Below, one piece after another: positions 22,112-33,259 of a DNA stretch of 64,000 nucleotides. Under the pieces are notes generated by a model that worked only from the letters and a program-made list of their open reading frames with translations, was not told the origin of the DNA and searched no databases. The stretch is from Odontocerum albicorne (Eukaryota; Arthropoda; Insecta; Trichoptera; Odontoceridae). The stretch covers positions 16,989,226 through 17,053,225 of the forward strand of contig OX463854.1 of assembly GCA_949825065.1 (NCBI GenBank). Direction: 5' to 3'. Every line of letters begins with the position of its first letter. Position 1 is the stretch's first letter. The position numbers were made by a program, and so were the translations under genes.

Positions 22112-22843
22112 ATGCCGCCGCATTCGGGCGTTCTCGCGTGTGCAAAATTTCAAGCAGTAAATTTGACTCCAGGTGTATTTTATAAGGAATGGAAGAGTCT
22201 TATTTTCCGCTATTCCAAAAGTAACACCAATGTAGCCAACGGAATAAAAAATGCAATGTTGTTCAGAGAGAATAATCTGCTAAATAATAACATTCTGTTG
22301 GCTGGCATCTATGTCGACCCAATGGTTCGATCGTTATTAACAGAAGAGCAAAAAAATAAAGCTAAGGATGCTCTATTCGAATTAGCTATTCGTATGAAAG
22401 GTTTGCGAAACGAAGACCAGGCGATAGCCGACGAAACCACTCAAATTGAATTATCATCATCTGCATCCGATTCCTCCTGTAAATCTGAAGACGACTTTGA
22501 AAAATATCTTGACGAACAAGAGAGAATAAAACGTCCTCGGTTGAGTTTGAAGACGAGTCCAGAGAAAAGCAACCATTTTTCAAAATATAAAAACCTTTTT
22601 TACGACGCATTGGGAAAAGTAAATGAAATTGACCGATCTACAAAATTAGATATAAAAACAGCAATACTGCGATATCCTGAAATTATTCAAGATTCAGCGC
22701 TGACCGTCACGGCCTTACCACCTACACAAGTTTCGGTAGAGCGGTTATTTTCCGCGCTTAAAATTATTAAATCAGATTTAAGAGCTTCCATAAATCCTGA
22801 CTTAATAGAAGCAATTCTTTTTTTGAGATCTAATTCCATTTAG
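22112..22843 (+). CDS. hAT transposase C-terminal region, open frame of 243 codons
   Basis: The open frame has no stop or shift. Residues about 20-95 (FYKEWKSLIFRYSKSN..., VDPMVRSLLTEEQKNKAKDA) resemble the part of hAT transposases preceding the dimerisation domain. A Ser/Asp-rich acidic linker follows (residues about 108-135). Residues about 155-243 are the hAT C-terminal dimerisation domain with TALPPTQVSVERLFSALKII and LIEAILFLRSNSI. The BED finger and both catalytic Asp residues are absent, so it cannot transpose itself. The first 10 or so residues (MPPHSGVLAC) do not look like hAT and may come from an unrelated GC-rich insert. It could be a passive remnant or a dimerising protein that interferes with full-length enzyme; the sequence alone cannot decide. 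Confidence 0.75.
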   Translation: MPPHSGVLACAKFQAVNLTPGVFYKEWKSLIFRYSKSNTNVANGIKNAMLFRENNLLNNNILLAGIYVDPMVRSLLTEEQKNKAKDALFELAIRMKGLRNEDQAIADETTQIELSSSASDSSCKSEDDFEKYLDEQERIKRPRLSLKTSPEKSNHFSKYKNLFYDALGKVNEIDRSTKLDIKTAILRYPEIIQDSALTVTALPPTQVSVERLFSALKIIKSDLRASINPDLIEAILFLRSNSI

Positions 22844-23358
22844 ACCACGAATAGGAAATAAGATTTATATAAAGTATATTTACTTTCAAAAATCTTATCT
22901 TGTGTTCTATTCAATATTGAATAAAAAAAATAATAAACAATATAAATGAGATTTAGTTAACGTATGAAAACAAATGAAGCACCCTTTTTATTTTAAAGTG
23001 TTTTCTTATTTTTTTTAATACCTACCTGTGTTGTTTTTCTAATTATTTTAAAAGTTTTATTTAATTCTTTTTTTAAATATTATTATATATTTTTAATATT
23101 ATTTTAGTGTGAAGATATTGCTTAATGCGTATTGTTTGTATATTTTTTTATTAAATTGTTTCATTTGTGTACGAATATAATAAATTTTTTATTTATACCT
23201 GTATCCATTATTAATAAGTCAATATAAATACATTAGGTAGACGCAGTAAATTATAAAATATAATAAAAATTGAAGTCAGAGTCAAGAGTTGGAGTCGGAG
23301 TATAAAATAAAGCCGGAGTCGGTAAATTTTCATCAGACTCCACAGCCCTGGTTTTCAT

Positions 23359-23944
23359 ACACTTATTTTCGTTTAACATGAAAAAAATGCTTAACACAAA
23401 ATTTTACATCTCAGAAGAACAGTAACATAACACAAAAAAAGGTGTAGTACAAAAAAACCATACTACCAAAAATTATATGTGTGTGATTTCTCCGTTTAAA
23501 CCATACAGACAGACATCCAACAATAAAAAATAAGATGCAATCCGTTGCACTCTTCAGACTCCTGAACTATCTAAGACTAACTCGACAACTGACACTGACC
23601 AATGAATGAATAATAAGATAGCGTATTGTATTTTACTTTTGTTGATGATGCGGAGGATTCTTTGAGAATAAAAATTGTTAATTCAATAAAATTATTAATA
23701 TCTTCGAACAAAAAAAATGTATTTTAGTTTGCATTTTCTGTTAAGCGATTTCCACAATACTTTTTGTTTTTCATTACTTCACAAAGTTATTTAAATCTCA
23801 CCCTGACACTGACACCCATAATCCTTTTGATAACATAGAAGGATGACGGGAATCAGCTGATGAGACAGCTTGTATTTGGAAGAAGCAGGGGCCTATAAGT
23901 ACCACAAAAATGGTGTGATGGAGGTGGTTTAGTCAGGTATTGAG
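23359..23944. other. No recognisable gene
   Basis: AT-rich, probably upstream or intronic sequence of OST4. No clear donor for the missing 5' exon could be singled out. Confidence 0.35.
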
Positions 23945-24110
23945 AATACTGTATTGTATTACATTTTTATTGTATACACTATAAGTTGGCAGACTTATTG
24001 CCATATGGTAATCACTTTCAACCAACTAGAAAGATGTCAAAGAGACCTTAAGTGAAAACTAGAATGAAACACATGAATTGAACAAGAGCTACTCTGTTTT
24101 ATAACCCACG
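23945..24110 (-). repeat. SINE-1 copy, partial
   Basis: The 3' half is clear on the plus strand: TTGTATACACTATAAGTTGG, CTTATTGCCATATGGTAATC and TTTCAACCAACTAGAAAGAT, then CTTAAGTGAAAACTAGAATG. The tRNA head is lost or unrecognisable. Confidence 0.6.
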
Positions 24111-24429
24111 AGAGACTTGACTCATCTGTCACCCATAATACACCATATACTTCTTTGCACTCCTATTGGATATGTACTTATTACTAATAATCGGGGGGGG
24201 GTAAAAAATTACAAATTTTAGTTTTTAATCAAATTTCTGCTATTCAGATAAAAAATTATACATTAAATTGAATAAATGTCCTCATTTGATCAGGAAATGG
24301 GATAATTTTTTTTAAATAAATAATTAATATTGTGCTAATTTTTTTGAGACAATCAGTTTGTCTCCAATAGTGACCATAATGACATGATGTTTATTTGGGA
24401 TGCCTTTTTCGACAAGTTATTAAATTCAG

Positions 24430-25200
24430 TTATTTGAAAACAAGATAATTACTAAACCGGATTAAATTATGAGTTTCACATTTCTTGTATTGTATATGAA
24501 GTAATTTTGTAAGTCTCGAGAGTTTAATTTTCATCGACTTGATTATTTTTGAGATGTAGCATCCAAAATATTTGTAAAAAGTGATCTCTTTTGAACACAC
24601 TTAAAAAAAAAAGGCGTGTAAGCAGAGAAAGAAGTCGAAAAATAATCTTGGAGATTAGGGTGTGGTCTCGACTCCATGTTTAAAATGACTCCCAACAAAG
24701 CTCTAAATTCTTCTTCGTTTACATTTCTCCAAGAATTCCATATGGAATTTTTACTTGATTGAGATTTTTTTTACGTATCCATTAGTATTATTAACTAGAA
24801 GCTTATCAGCTCATCAGTAAAAAAATATTTTTAAAAAATCAAGGGGATTATTGTAATTTGGTGGAATATTGGGATCAACTCGTCGGCTTCCAATTGAAAA
24901 ATAAAAAATAATTGATTGGGAAATATTATTACTTAAAATCGAGAAATTAGCACTGTTTATACTCCGCTCATTTTCATCTTCAATATCACTTTCAGTACAA
25001 ACATAGCGCATACTTTTGCTTGGTCGGAGTTGGATGTTACTTCCACTGTCTGAATCGTTGATTTATAACAGAATTATTTGCAACTTTGTCAACATTATCA
25101 AATAAAAAAAGGTCATCTTGGAAGTATTCTATGTCTTCAAAAGTATCATTTACCGAAATTTCAATGTTACGAATATTTTAATTTATTATTTCACCATATG
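24430..25200 (-). pseudogene. piggyBac transposase relic
   Basis: Minus-strand frames give an acidic N-terminus (SVNDTFEDIEYFQDDLFLFD) and STESDIEDENERS-like acidic stretch. The core then begins: SRRVDPNIPPNYNNPLDFLK, IFF, LVNNTNGYV, WRNVNEEEFRALLGVILNME and HPNLQDYFSTS. The order agrees with the start of the piggyBac DDE domain (PxDFFxLFFxDELxxxIVxxTNxYA, then the FRALLGxxLxMG block). Frameshifts and stops interrupt it, and no C-terminal half or zinc finger is recognisable. It is a candidate relative of the enzyme that once moved the TTAA-flanked MITEs, but no common ends were seen here. Confidence 0.75.
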
Positions 25201-25429
25201 AAATAAGATGAATTACAACATGTTTGAAGGTTAAATCAAGAGAAGTGGTTGAAGAATTTCTAAATGACGTGCTGAATATTGTTTAAGAAATATCTGTAAA
25301 ACTGGGGTTCGTGGTGAATAAATGTTATAATGTGTATACTATTGAGTAATTTACATTGTGTGAGCAGATATTTGTGTGTCAGTAGTGAAGACTGTTTGTC
25401 TCGAAACAGGATATCCTAATGATATGTTT

Positions 25430-25750
25430 TTGTTTGAAGATCATTACATACATATTTGTACATACCACCACACCATTTCCCTCTCAGCGTAGACTGAGAT
25501 AACAGAGCGCCCGATTTTCAATCTCGACACACATCCTTCCTCTCATCTACATCCATACACCTTCTCATACAATCTCAACTATTTCTGACTTTTTACATTC
25601 CCTTCTATCAAAATATCATTCTCTTGATCCAATACTGTCCCATTCGAGTAATATGTTTAAGGATTCCATTGACTTTGTTTTCTATCGCTACATGTCTCTT
25701 CCTCGACACACATCTTTCCTGTTGTATTTTTTTGAAAAATCCTTAAGTTA
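25430..25750 (-). repeat. LINE 3' remnant
   Basis: Broken minus-strand frames read MRRCMDVDERKDVCRD-like sequence and end near AGGGAAATGGTGTGG. The word GGGAAATGGYRTG recurs at the end of related copies (38930-38990 plus; 54250-54290 minus). This supports a shared LINE family tail. Confidence 0.45.
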
Positions 25751-25759
25751 AAATAACCA

Positions 25760-26635
25760 ATACTCGTTCTTTTATTATGTAAATGAGCAGAATAATTATC
25801 TATTAATTTTCAGTTGAATGATGGAAACAAACTATTTTTTCGAAGAGATGGATGGATCAACGTAGACATTATTAAGTTTGTGAATTGTTTAATCGAGAAT
25901 AAATCAGAAATGAATTTTAATTGTATTATTACGGTGGTTGATTTTATCCCCTGCACCTCTGGACAGGTTATGCCGGGGAAAGCCGCCCGCCGATTGAGTA
26001 ATCGAAATAAGAAAATGTAGTATTTGAATAATATATTGTCATTATAATAAAGGTAAAGTGTTACTAGTTTATGGTAACAACCGTTATAATAAACCACATA
26101 AATGAATATTTAAAAATCGAGGAATAGTCCAGATACGTCTCAGTCATATTAGCAAAACTTGTTATTCATTATTTAAATGAATAAGCGTAAATACCTTATA
26201 AATGTCTTCCCGACTTGCGACGCTACAAATACTTCCTCTTATTGAAGAAAAATAAACTTTTACTGTTTACTTGATCTAATTCAACAAAAGTGCTGAAATG
26301 ATTCGAATGACATCTGATGTCAGATAACGACGGAGTCCACGTAGTGTTTTTGTTTTTGGTTCTTATAATAGACAAGAAATTAATTGTGCTCAAGAGGAGG
26401 TGTTCCATTGCGACTAATAAAATGCCAGGTCATCTTGGGATGTAGTCAGATTCACACCATATAGCTGTGAATAACAAACATTGGGGATTATTTTGCATAG
26501 ACTTCGGACACGAAAAAATCGATTTTTTTTTAGAACATTGATTGATTTTCACTTAAGTAAAAGCGCTTAATCGGATTGATTGAGACAAATGAATCATTGC
26601 AAATTAAGAAAATAATTAACGCATTTACGCTTAGC
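25760..26635. other. No recognisable gene
   Basis: The open frames (25810-26097 minus, 25814-26020 plus) are mirror images of each other and have no known domain. AT-rich, otherwise empty. Confidence 0.4.
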
Positions 26636-26639
26636 ATGA

Positions 26640-26875
26640 AAATGGTGATAGCTCTATAGGTAAATTCAGCTTAGTAATGAGAGGTTACAAAGGAGATCAA
26701 CTTGTTGAATTTGCTAAACATAATGATCTTTTCAATACACATTTGTCTCAATAGACTTAGAAAATCCCATGTGATTTGTTTAATAATAGTAGGTTCGAGT
26801 CCCGAGATAGAGCGCCCTTGAGAAGAATTTGCTCTCCAAAAGGCGCTATATAAAATTGTACTTTAAATTGAAAAA
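26640..26875 (+). repeat. SINE with L2/CR1-like tail (SINE-3)
   Basis: A B box AGGTTCGAGTCCC (26791-26803) follows a tRNA-like region in which the A box is weak. The tail is AAAAGGCGCTATATAAAATT (from about 26838). GCGCTATATAAA is the well-known 3' tail word of SINEs that borrow an L2/CR1-type LINE for reverse transcription. Only one copy is seen here. The body is AT-rich and unassigned. Confidence 0.5.
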
Positions 26876-26979
26876 AAAGTGTTTTTTTTGTACCATTTTG
26901 AAGATGAATTTTTCGATGTTAGATGTTTTTTATATCGCAAAGGAAACAATGTGACATAATATACTGAAAAAAGATATGT

Positions 26980-27215
26980 AACGTTTTTGGTGACGATACA
27001 GTGAGCGATCGTGTGTGTCAAACGTGGTTTGAATACATACCTAACAGCGATACTACACTCGAAGATGGTGTCCATTCTAAAAAGCCGATTACTACTGATG
27101 AAGACCAAATCAATGTTTTGATCACTAATATCTTTATATTAAATTGTGTCAACACAGGTAGCGCTCATCGTCTGATTAGATGTCGTATTGACCTAAATAC
27201 TAGATTAGATTGAAC
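26980..27215 (+). pseudogene. Mariner helix-turn-helix fragment
   Basis: The plus strand reads SDRVCQTWFEYIPNSDTTLE, DGVHSKKPITTDEDQINVLI. This is the second N-terminal DNA-binding block of mariner transposases (WFxxFRxGDxxLEDxxxxGRP). There is no catalytic part. Isolated remnant. Confidence 0.6.
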
Positions 27216-28014
27216 AAATTCAACTCAGAAACCAAACATACAAATATTATGTGCGATTTTAAAAAGTAAAAAGCCAATTTTTCAGAATGAGTTAAATAAA
27301 CTGTTCAGTTCCATTAAGAATAAATAATACTCCTGAAAATCAGTTACCATCAAAATTGAAAATGTGTACTAAATGATTATAAGCATTAAAACATATAAAC
27401 GCATTCAAGGCTCCCCACAAAAAAAACCATCCAATCTGAAAACTATAATCTTTGTAATAACATCCATACAAAAATAAAATTATACATCCGTGAAACTAAG
27501 ATGTCTAATTAAATAGACTATAGATAGTGAATAGAACTTTAAAATATATAATAACCTTCTTGCACTTAATAAACAACATATCTCTGAAAAAATTATATTC
27601 AATTAGTTGATTGTTTAAAAAATACTTTAAAAAATCATAACTATTTTAACTGTATACAAACCATTTTGGATGAAAACCAGTGGAGAGAACAAGCTCTCAC
27701 TCTCTCTTTCTCTTTGAATAATGGCCGTGAACTCCTATATATGAAGGAGTATACGCCAGTGTCCAGTGATGTCAGCTTCATAATATCTAGGTAGTTCTAT
27801 TCATATGGGCGACACGGCACATCAAGCAACTCGGCCCAGGACTACTGTTATCTAGTGAGATACTATGGAGTTAAACTATTTTACAACTAAACTACATAGT
27901 TTACAACTAAATGAATATTTACAATAAGATGATAGTTAAATGTATGTGAGCGAGCGAATGATTTAAATTTAATTTCCTATCGATATTTATCATATATATT
28001 ATACATATATTTTA
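27216..28014. other. AT-rich; may include LINE 3' UTR
   Basis: No gene. The part next to 28015 probably holds the 3' UTR of the minus-strand LINE, but no poly(A), TAA repeat or target duplication fixes the end. Around 27690-27850 the sequence is less AT-rich and has a CT-rich run and a small inverted ACTCC/GGAGT. Confidence 0.35.
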
Positions 28015-31000
28015 TTACAGGTTAATTTTGTTTTTGTTAATAAAATGAGTGATGCTATTCAATATGGAAATTTTATTGAGGCTCAACAGGTGGGGAAGAT
28101 TTGCGGGGAGTAATATTTTTGTTTGTTTTTTAAAGGTCAAAGGGAAAGTATTCAGAGAACAGGAGGAGAATATATGTTCAAGATCTTCCTCCTCCTGGCC
28201 ACACTCACATAAAGAAGAGTTCCTTATATGTAGTCTGGCCAGGTGGACAGGGGAACAGCAATGTCCAAAGCGTATTCGGCTTATAGTTGTCGCTTCTCTC
28301 CGAGTGCTTCTATAATTGGAAAACCAGGGTTTTATTGGAATGTAGGGTTGAATTGATGCATATCTTTTTCCCCTAGTGCGGTTCGAGGCATTCCAGTAAT
28401 TTGTCCACTCCTCCATCATCGAAGAGCGCGCCAAAGGTAATAAGTCTTGTGCAGATGTGTAATTATATTTGTCTGTATTTCCTGAAGATGTTGCCTCTTT
28501 AGCTAGAGTATCTGCTTCTTCGTTACCCGAAATGCTTCGATGACTAGGAACCCAAGCCAGGGCGACATCAAGGCCCGCCTCTTCAAGGTTGTATATAGTT
28601 TCCCTTATATTAAGTGTTATACTATTTGGGGATCGAAATGAGTTCTTTCCTATTGCTTGAAGGGAACTTAGACAATCTGATACAATTAAAGTGTTTGGGA
28701 TATTTAATTCTAAAGATGTTTGTAATGCTTCCAAGATTACCAATGTCTCACCAGTGAATGTAGTTGAAAATTTGGGTAGTTTAATTTTTTTCTTGATATT
28801 TAAGCTTTCGCAATATATTGCTATTCCTACATGTTCCTCATTAGCAATCTTGGATGCGTCTGTGTAGAAGACAGTCCAGTCACTCCAATGGGTGTTAATG
28901 TGGTTGATGAAATCATAATTGGCGTGATAATTCGACTTATCAATACCAAGGGATTCAACAATGCGTGGATTTATAATCAAAGCTTGAAACGGGGTACAGT
29001 ATAAAGGAGGAATAGGGGTTTTTTGGACTACCAAATTCAAAGATGAGAATTTACGATAACTTTGTATTAAAGGGGGGAGTGTTTTGTTTCTCCAAAATAT
29101 GTTTGTGGGAATGAGATCTGAAAGTGATTTAAATTTACGCAGAAGGGGGTGGGATGTTGTTTTGTATATATTGAGGAAGTATCGGGTACCTAAGAACTGT
29201 CTTCGGAAGCAGAGCGGTGGGTCCACACATTCAACCTGTAGGGCATTTGTCGGCGTAGATTTCATAGCTCCAACTATAATTCGAAGGGCCTGAAATTGAA
29301 TAAGGTCTAGTTTATGGAGGATATATTTGAAGGTAGGGTCCAATAAGAATGACTCATAATCAAGGTGGCTTCTGATGAGGGCGGTGTATAGAAGTCTCAA
29401 AGTGGTTGGTTGTGCCCCCCACCAGACTCCTGATACTGCGCGAAGAATATTTATGTTTTTTTGGCAGGTTGATGTTATGTTTTCAGCGTGATTTTTCCAA
29501 GATAACCTGGAGTCGAATGTCATTCCGAGGAATTTGTGTGAACTGGGGTTAAGAATAGGGACATTGTCAATATAAATATTAGTGGTAGGCAGTTGTCTTT
29601 TCCGCGAGAACACGACAATAGAACTTTTGGAGGGGGAAATATCTAATACATGGTTTTTGAGCCACTTGGAGAGAGAGTGGAGGGAATTGTTTAATATTTT
29701 TTCTGCTATTTTAAAGGATTCGTTGGACGTGTAAACCACGATATCATCTGCATATTGTAATAAGACGGTATTGAGGGGAACCAGGTGAGCAAGATCTGCC
29801 GTATAAATGTTATAAAGGAGGGGGCTAAGGACTGATCCTTGCGGGAGACCCCTCCAAACTGTTCTTGTGAAAGACACCTCCTCCACTGATAGAAAGATGG
29901 AGCGTTCTGATAAAAGGTTAAATATGAGGTGGGTGATTTTGTTGGGTATTTTTTTGTGTAACATCTTTTGCTTTAAAATATGTAAAATGACATTGTCGTA
30001 AGCTGAGGTAATATCTAAGAAAGCGGCTATAAGTGGTTTTTGATAAGTAAATGCGGAATGAATATCAGTAGTGAGAATAGCTAAATTATCCATAGCACTA
30101 CGTGATTTACGGAAACCAAATTGATTAATATCCAGAATTTTATTGTGTTCTACAAACCATTCAAGGCGGTTTTTAATAAGATGTTCTGTGATTTTTCCCG
30201 AAGTTGATGCAAGGGCTATTGGTCTATAGGAATTTCCATCTGAAAGATCTTTAAACATTTTAGGTATTGGGATAATTTTAAATATTTTCCAGGACTTGGG
30301 AATTTTTCCTGTATTAAAAATGCAATTGACCAGTGTTAGATAATATTTCCTGGTGTAGGGTAGGGTTTTCACTAAAAAGGAATATGGGATGTTATCCAAC
30401 CCTGGGGAGGAGTCCTTTAGGTTGGTCAAAACCATGTTGAGTTCATTTTCTGTGAAGGGCGCATCTAGAGGATGATTATGAGAGGTGAGAAAGTATGTAT
30501 ATGGCACGTCATATTGGGTTGGAGATGAAGAAGGAGCAATTTTATTCAAAAAGATGTGAACTCAACACTCTGTTGGTAGTATTTTATGTAAGCGGGTTGA
30601 GTAGATGGACCTAAATTTCTTCACATTCTCCCACACTGTTGATATTGGAGTTTCTGGCGAAAGGGTGTGACAAAACCGTATCCATCCATCTTTCTTCTTC
30701 TTAGAAAGCAAGCGTTTTGTGACGGCTTGTACTTTACGAAAACGGAGGAAGTTTGTCTCTGTCATGTTATTTTTATAGGATTGGTATACTTTTTTCCGGG
30801 ATTTAATTGCATTTGAACACTCTTCATCCCACCATGGAGGGGGTTGTGGCTTAAAGAAGTGAGGGTTTTTAAGAGGGATTGAGTAGTGGGCCGCCTGGAT
30901 CATCAACTCCACGAATTTATCATACAGAGTATGGAAATTTTTATGTGTCGGCCATTCTAATTGTTGTATTGAGGCATCGATGGAGTGGGAGAATTTGTTC

Positions 31001-31725
31001 CAATTGGCTTTACGGGTGTTAAATTTATTACAAGTGGGGTTAATGAATGGGGGGTGAGGTGATGGAAATCTAATGATTATGGGGAGGTGATCACTCCCGT
31101 GGGGATCAGGCACTACATTCCACGATAGCGTAGGGGCTAATGTAGCTGAACATATGGATATATCTATTGCGCTTGAACTTTGATTCGGCGGTGTTAAGCG
31201 GGTGGGTGATCCGTTATTCAGTACGCAAAGTTCAAAATCGTCCAGAATATTCATAATTTCGGCTCCAAATCTACATGCTCTAGGTGATCCCCATAGCGTG
31301 TGATGGGAGTTCATATCCCCAAGTAAGATGATGGGATGAGGTAGTGTTGATATTATATTTCTAAGTTGTGAGATGATGATGGATGACGGGCGCGGGATAT
31401 AAACTGACATATACGTAATATTCTGGACTCTCGCAGCGACTGCATTGAAGCTGGCGTCCCGAGAACCCAGAACCACTTGCGTATATGGAATGGATGATAA
31501 GATGAAAAGGGCTGCTCCACCCCTTCCATCCGCCCTATCATCCCGTAGCCACGAGTACCCGGGAACATTAAATAATGTCCCCGGAGATAACCATGTCTCC
31601 GAGACGGCGGCCAAAGATGGGCAGAACTCACCTAGCATCAGAATAAATTCAGCCTTGTTGGAGGGGAGGCTACGACTATTCCATTGCAATATTCTTGATG
31701 ATAGGTGAGATTTTCTTTCGGCCAT
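28015..31725 (-). pseudogene. LINE ORF2: endonuclease-RT-RNase H, one stop
   Basis: It would nick target DNA and copy the element's RNA there. Endonuclease (first about 230 residues): LQWNSRSLPSNKAEF, SETWL, LLGDMNSHH, SAIDISICS, GSDHLPI. Reverse transcriptase: NSYRPIALASTSGK, FGFRKSRSAMDNL, AAFLDITSAYDN, GLPQGSVLSPLLYN, QYADDIVVY (catalytic YADD intact). RNase H: VFYTDASK, FTGETLVILEAL, VSDCLSSLQAI, VPSHRSISGNEEADTLAK, all four acidic/His positions present. End: CECGQEEEDLEHIFSSC. The start is ATG at 31725. A single in-frame TGA (30562-30564) lies between endonuclease and RT; the frame continues across it (TEC*VHIFLNKIA). Otherwise about 1,236 codons are open. Confidence 0.9.
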
Positions 31726-31734
31726 TTTTAATAT

Positions 31735-33221
31735 TTAATTAAGGGAGGTCGGTCCGGACCTTCCTTGTATTGCATCTGTTTCTTCAGATGTGTTGATTTG
31801 GTAAGTAAAATTTTGTGTTTCGTTTAGTATTTCTTTGGCAACGTTGGACGGTATATGAGGAGAATTGTATAAAAAACCAGAGATGAGTGATATGAGTTTA
31901 TTTAATGTTGAAGAAATGTTTGTATCTAGTGATTGTGCAGTGATTGGAGTGTCTCGAGGGAGGCCACATCCATTAAGAAGATTTGTGTTTGGACGCCATA
32001 AGAGGCCCTCAATCTCCCTCTTCGTCGAGGGAGTGATATGAGGGCGAAAAGTGGGATCTGATGGTTTGGTGGAATTTAACATTTTTGGTTTCCAGGACTT
32101 ATGGTGGTTAGCAGAGGGTGTATTTTGGGAAAGTGGGTGCGAGATTTGTTCACCGTGTGCCGTAACTTCGGCGAAGGATTTCACAGAGGTTGGGGTGGAT
32201 TTTGATGCTTCCTGGTAAGACATGTTCTGGTCAGTCATAAGGCGTTTTATGTTTGTTTGTCTAGTGAATTCCGGGCAGGATCTATCCACTGCCGTATGAC
32301 GCCCACCGCATGTAATACATGTTGGAGCCGTTACGGAGCAGGTTTCACCGAAGTGAGATTGGCCACATTTGAAGCAACGTGCAGATGATCTGCATTGTTG
32401 CTTCGTGTGTCCAAAACGGAGGCACTGGTAGCACTGTATGGTTGGGAAATAGTACTTTTCTACCACTAAAGAGTTGTAGAAAGCATAGACCCTCTGAGGT
32501 AGGACCTGCTCGTCAAATGTTAGTACCACTGCTTGTGTAGGGACCCATGTCACACCATCTGAGTTGGTTATTTTGCGGTTAAGTCTTCTGGCTTTCTGAA
32601 CTCTTCCATAGCCATCTGGTACTTCCAGGTGTTCTATAATTTCCTCCTCCTTCCATTCAACCGGGATTCCTCTTACGAGGCCCATTTTGGTGACCATGAA
32701 AGAAGGAATAAATTATTTAAATCCATACTCGGCAAGGGCTCCATTTTAAAGGAAATTATTAGCTGATGGGAATTTATCGAAAGCTACAGCCAATCTATTT
32801 CGGCCTATTAATTTTATGCCGTTTCTTGGCGAAATGTCTGGATTTTTTTTTTTTTAAGAAACATCCCAAAGGAAATTGAGTTGATGGATGTTCCTGGTGA
32901 CTCTGAAGTTTTTTGTACATGTACCACGTAAGGGGATCGGTCATGTTTGCCGTATTCCATTACCTGTGGAGGAGACGGGGTAGGTGAGGATGTTGTAGGG
33001 GTTGTGACTGTTTGAGGTATTTCAGATGGTACATTAAGAGGGGTTACCTTTCTTTCCGGTGATTCTTGGCGGCTCCCTGGCTTTAGGTTCCTCGTTCTCT
33101 TTCGTTTGGTTTTATTTTTCACTTCTGTGAAGGACGAGACTGGGATTTCCTCTTCAGTCAACAACTCACTATCAGAGTTTAAATCTGGTGGTTTGGGATC
33201 AGGAGGTTTGTGTGGAATCAT
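31735..33221 (-). pseudogene. LINE ORF1 (gag-like), three lesions
   Basis: ORF1 proteins bind the element's RNA. The likely start is ATG at 33221 (MIPHKPPDPKPPD), followed by a basic and Pro/Ser/Thr-rich N-terminus (KNKTKRKRTRNLK). The C-terminal half has a nucleic-acid-binding region (GLVRGIPVEWKEEEIIEHLE) and three zinc knuckles: CYQCLRFGHTKQQC, CFKCGQSHFGETC and CITCGGRHTAVDRSC. Breaks: a shift in a run of A (T run on plus strand, about 32844-32856) and two TAA codons (near 32753 and 32721). Correct reading resumes after each. ORF1 is more damaged than ORF2. The ORF1 stop precedes the ORF2 ATG by only about 9 bases. Confidence 0.82.
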
Positions 33222-33249
33222 TTTACCACACAAACCTCCTGATCCCAAA
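33192..33249. repeat. 24-bp perfect hairpin at LINE 5' end
   Basis: The left arm (33192-33215) is exactly complementary to the right arm (33226-33249), with a 10-base loop AATCATTTTA. The left arm belongs to ORF1 codons PHKPPDPK. The right arm lies outside the ORF and is a reverse copy of it. Snap-back copying at the end of LINE insertion would give this structure (inference). Confidence 0.9.
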
Positions 33250-33259
33250 AAAAAGAAAG

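Larger units (their letters stand above)
21879..23350 (+). mobile_element. hAT element, 1.47 kb deletion derivative
   Basis: TIR CAGGGCTGTGGAGTC is perfect at both ends and continues as degenerate TCGGAGTCGGAGTC repeats on the left and right. The flanks carry an exact 8-bp duplication GTTTTCAT (21871-21878 and 23351-23358). The exact ends and TSD indicate a recent insertion. It lies just upstream of the OST4 coding exon and so probably within its 5' intron. At 1.47 kb it is too short for a full hAT transposase and encodes only the C-terminal part. Confidence 0.93.
28015..33249 (-). mobile_element. I-group LINE, nearly full length
   Basis: A minus-strand non-LTR retrotransposon of about 5.2 kb. 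In order it has ORF1 with three CCHC zinc knuckles, then ORF2 with AP-like endonuclease, reverse transcriptase, RNase H and a terminal Cys/His motif. RNase H plus a zinc-knuckle ORF1 places it in the I superfamily (I/LOA/R1 relatives); the exact clade is not decided. ORF2 has one stop only, so the copy is young. The 5' end is a 24-bp perfect hairpin (33192-33249). Confidence 0.88.

Noticed and set aside
26785..26870. Possible true tRNA gene at the GGTTCGAGTCCC box
   Set aside because: No cloverleaf can be drawn and the A box is poor; the L2-like tail favours a SINE.
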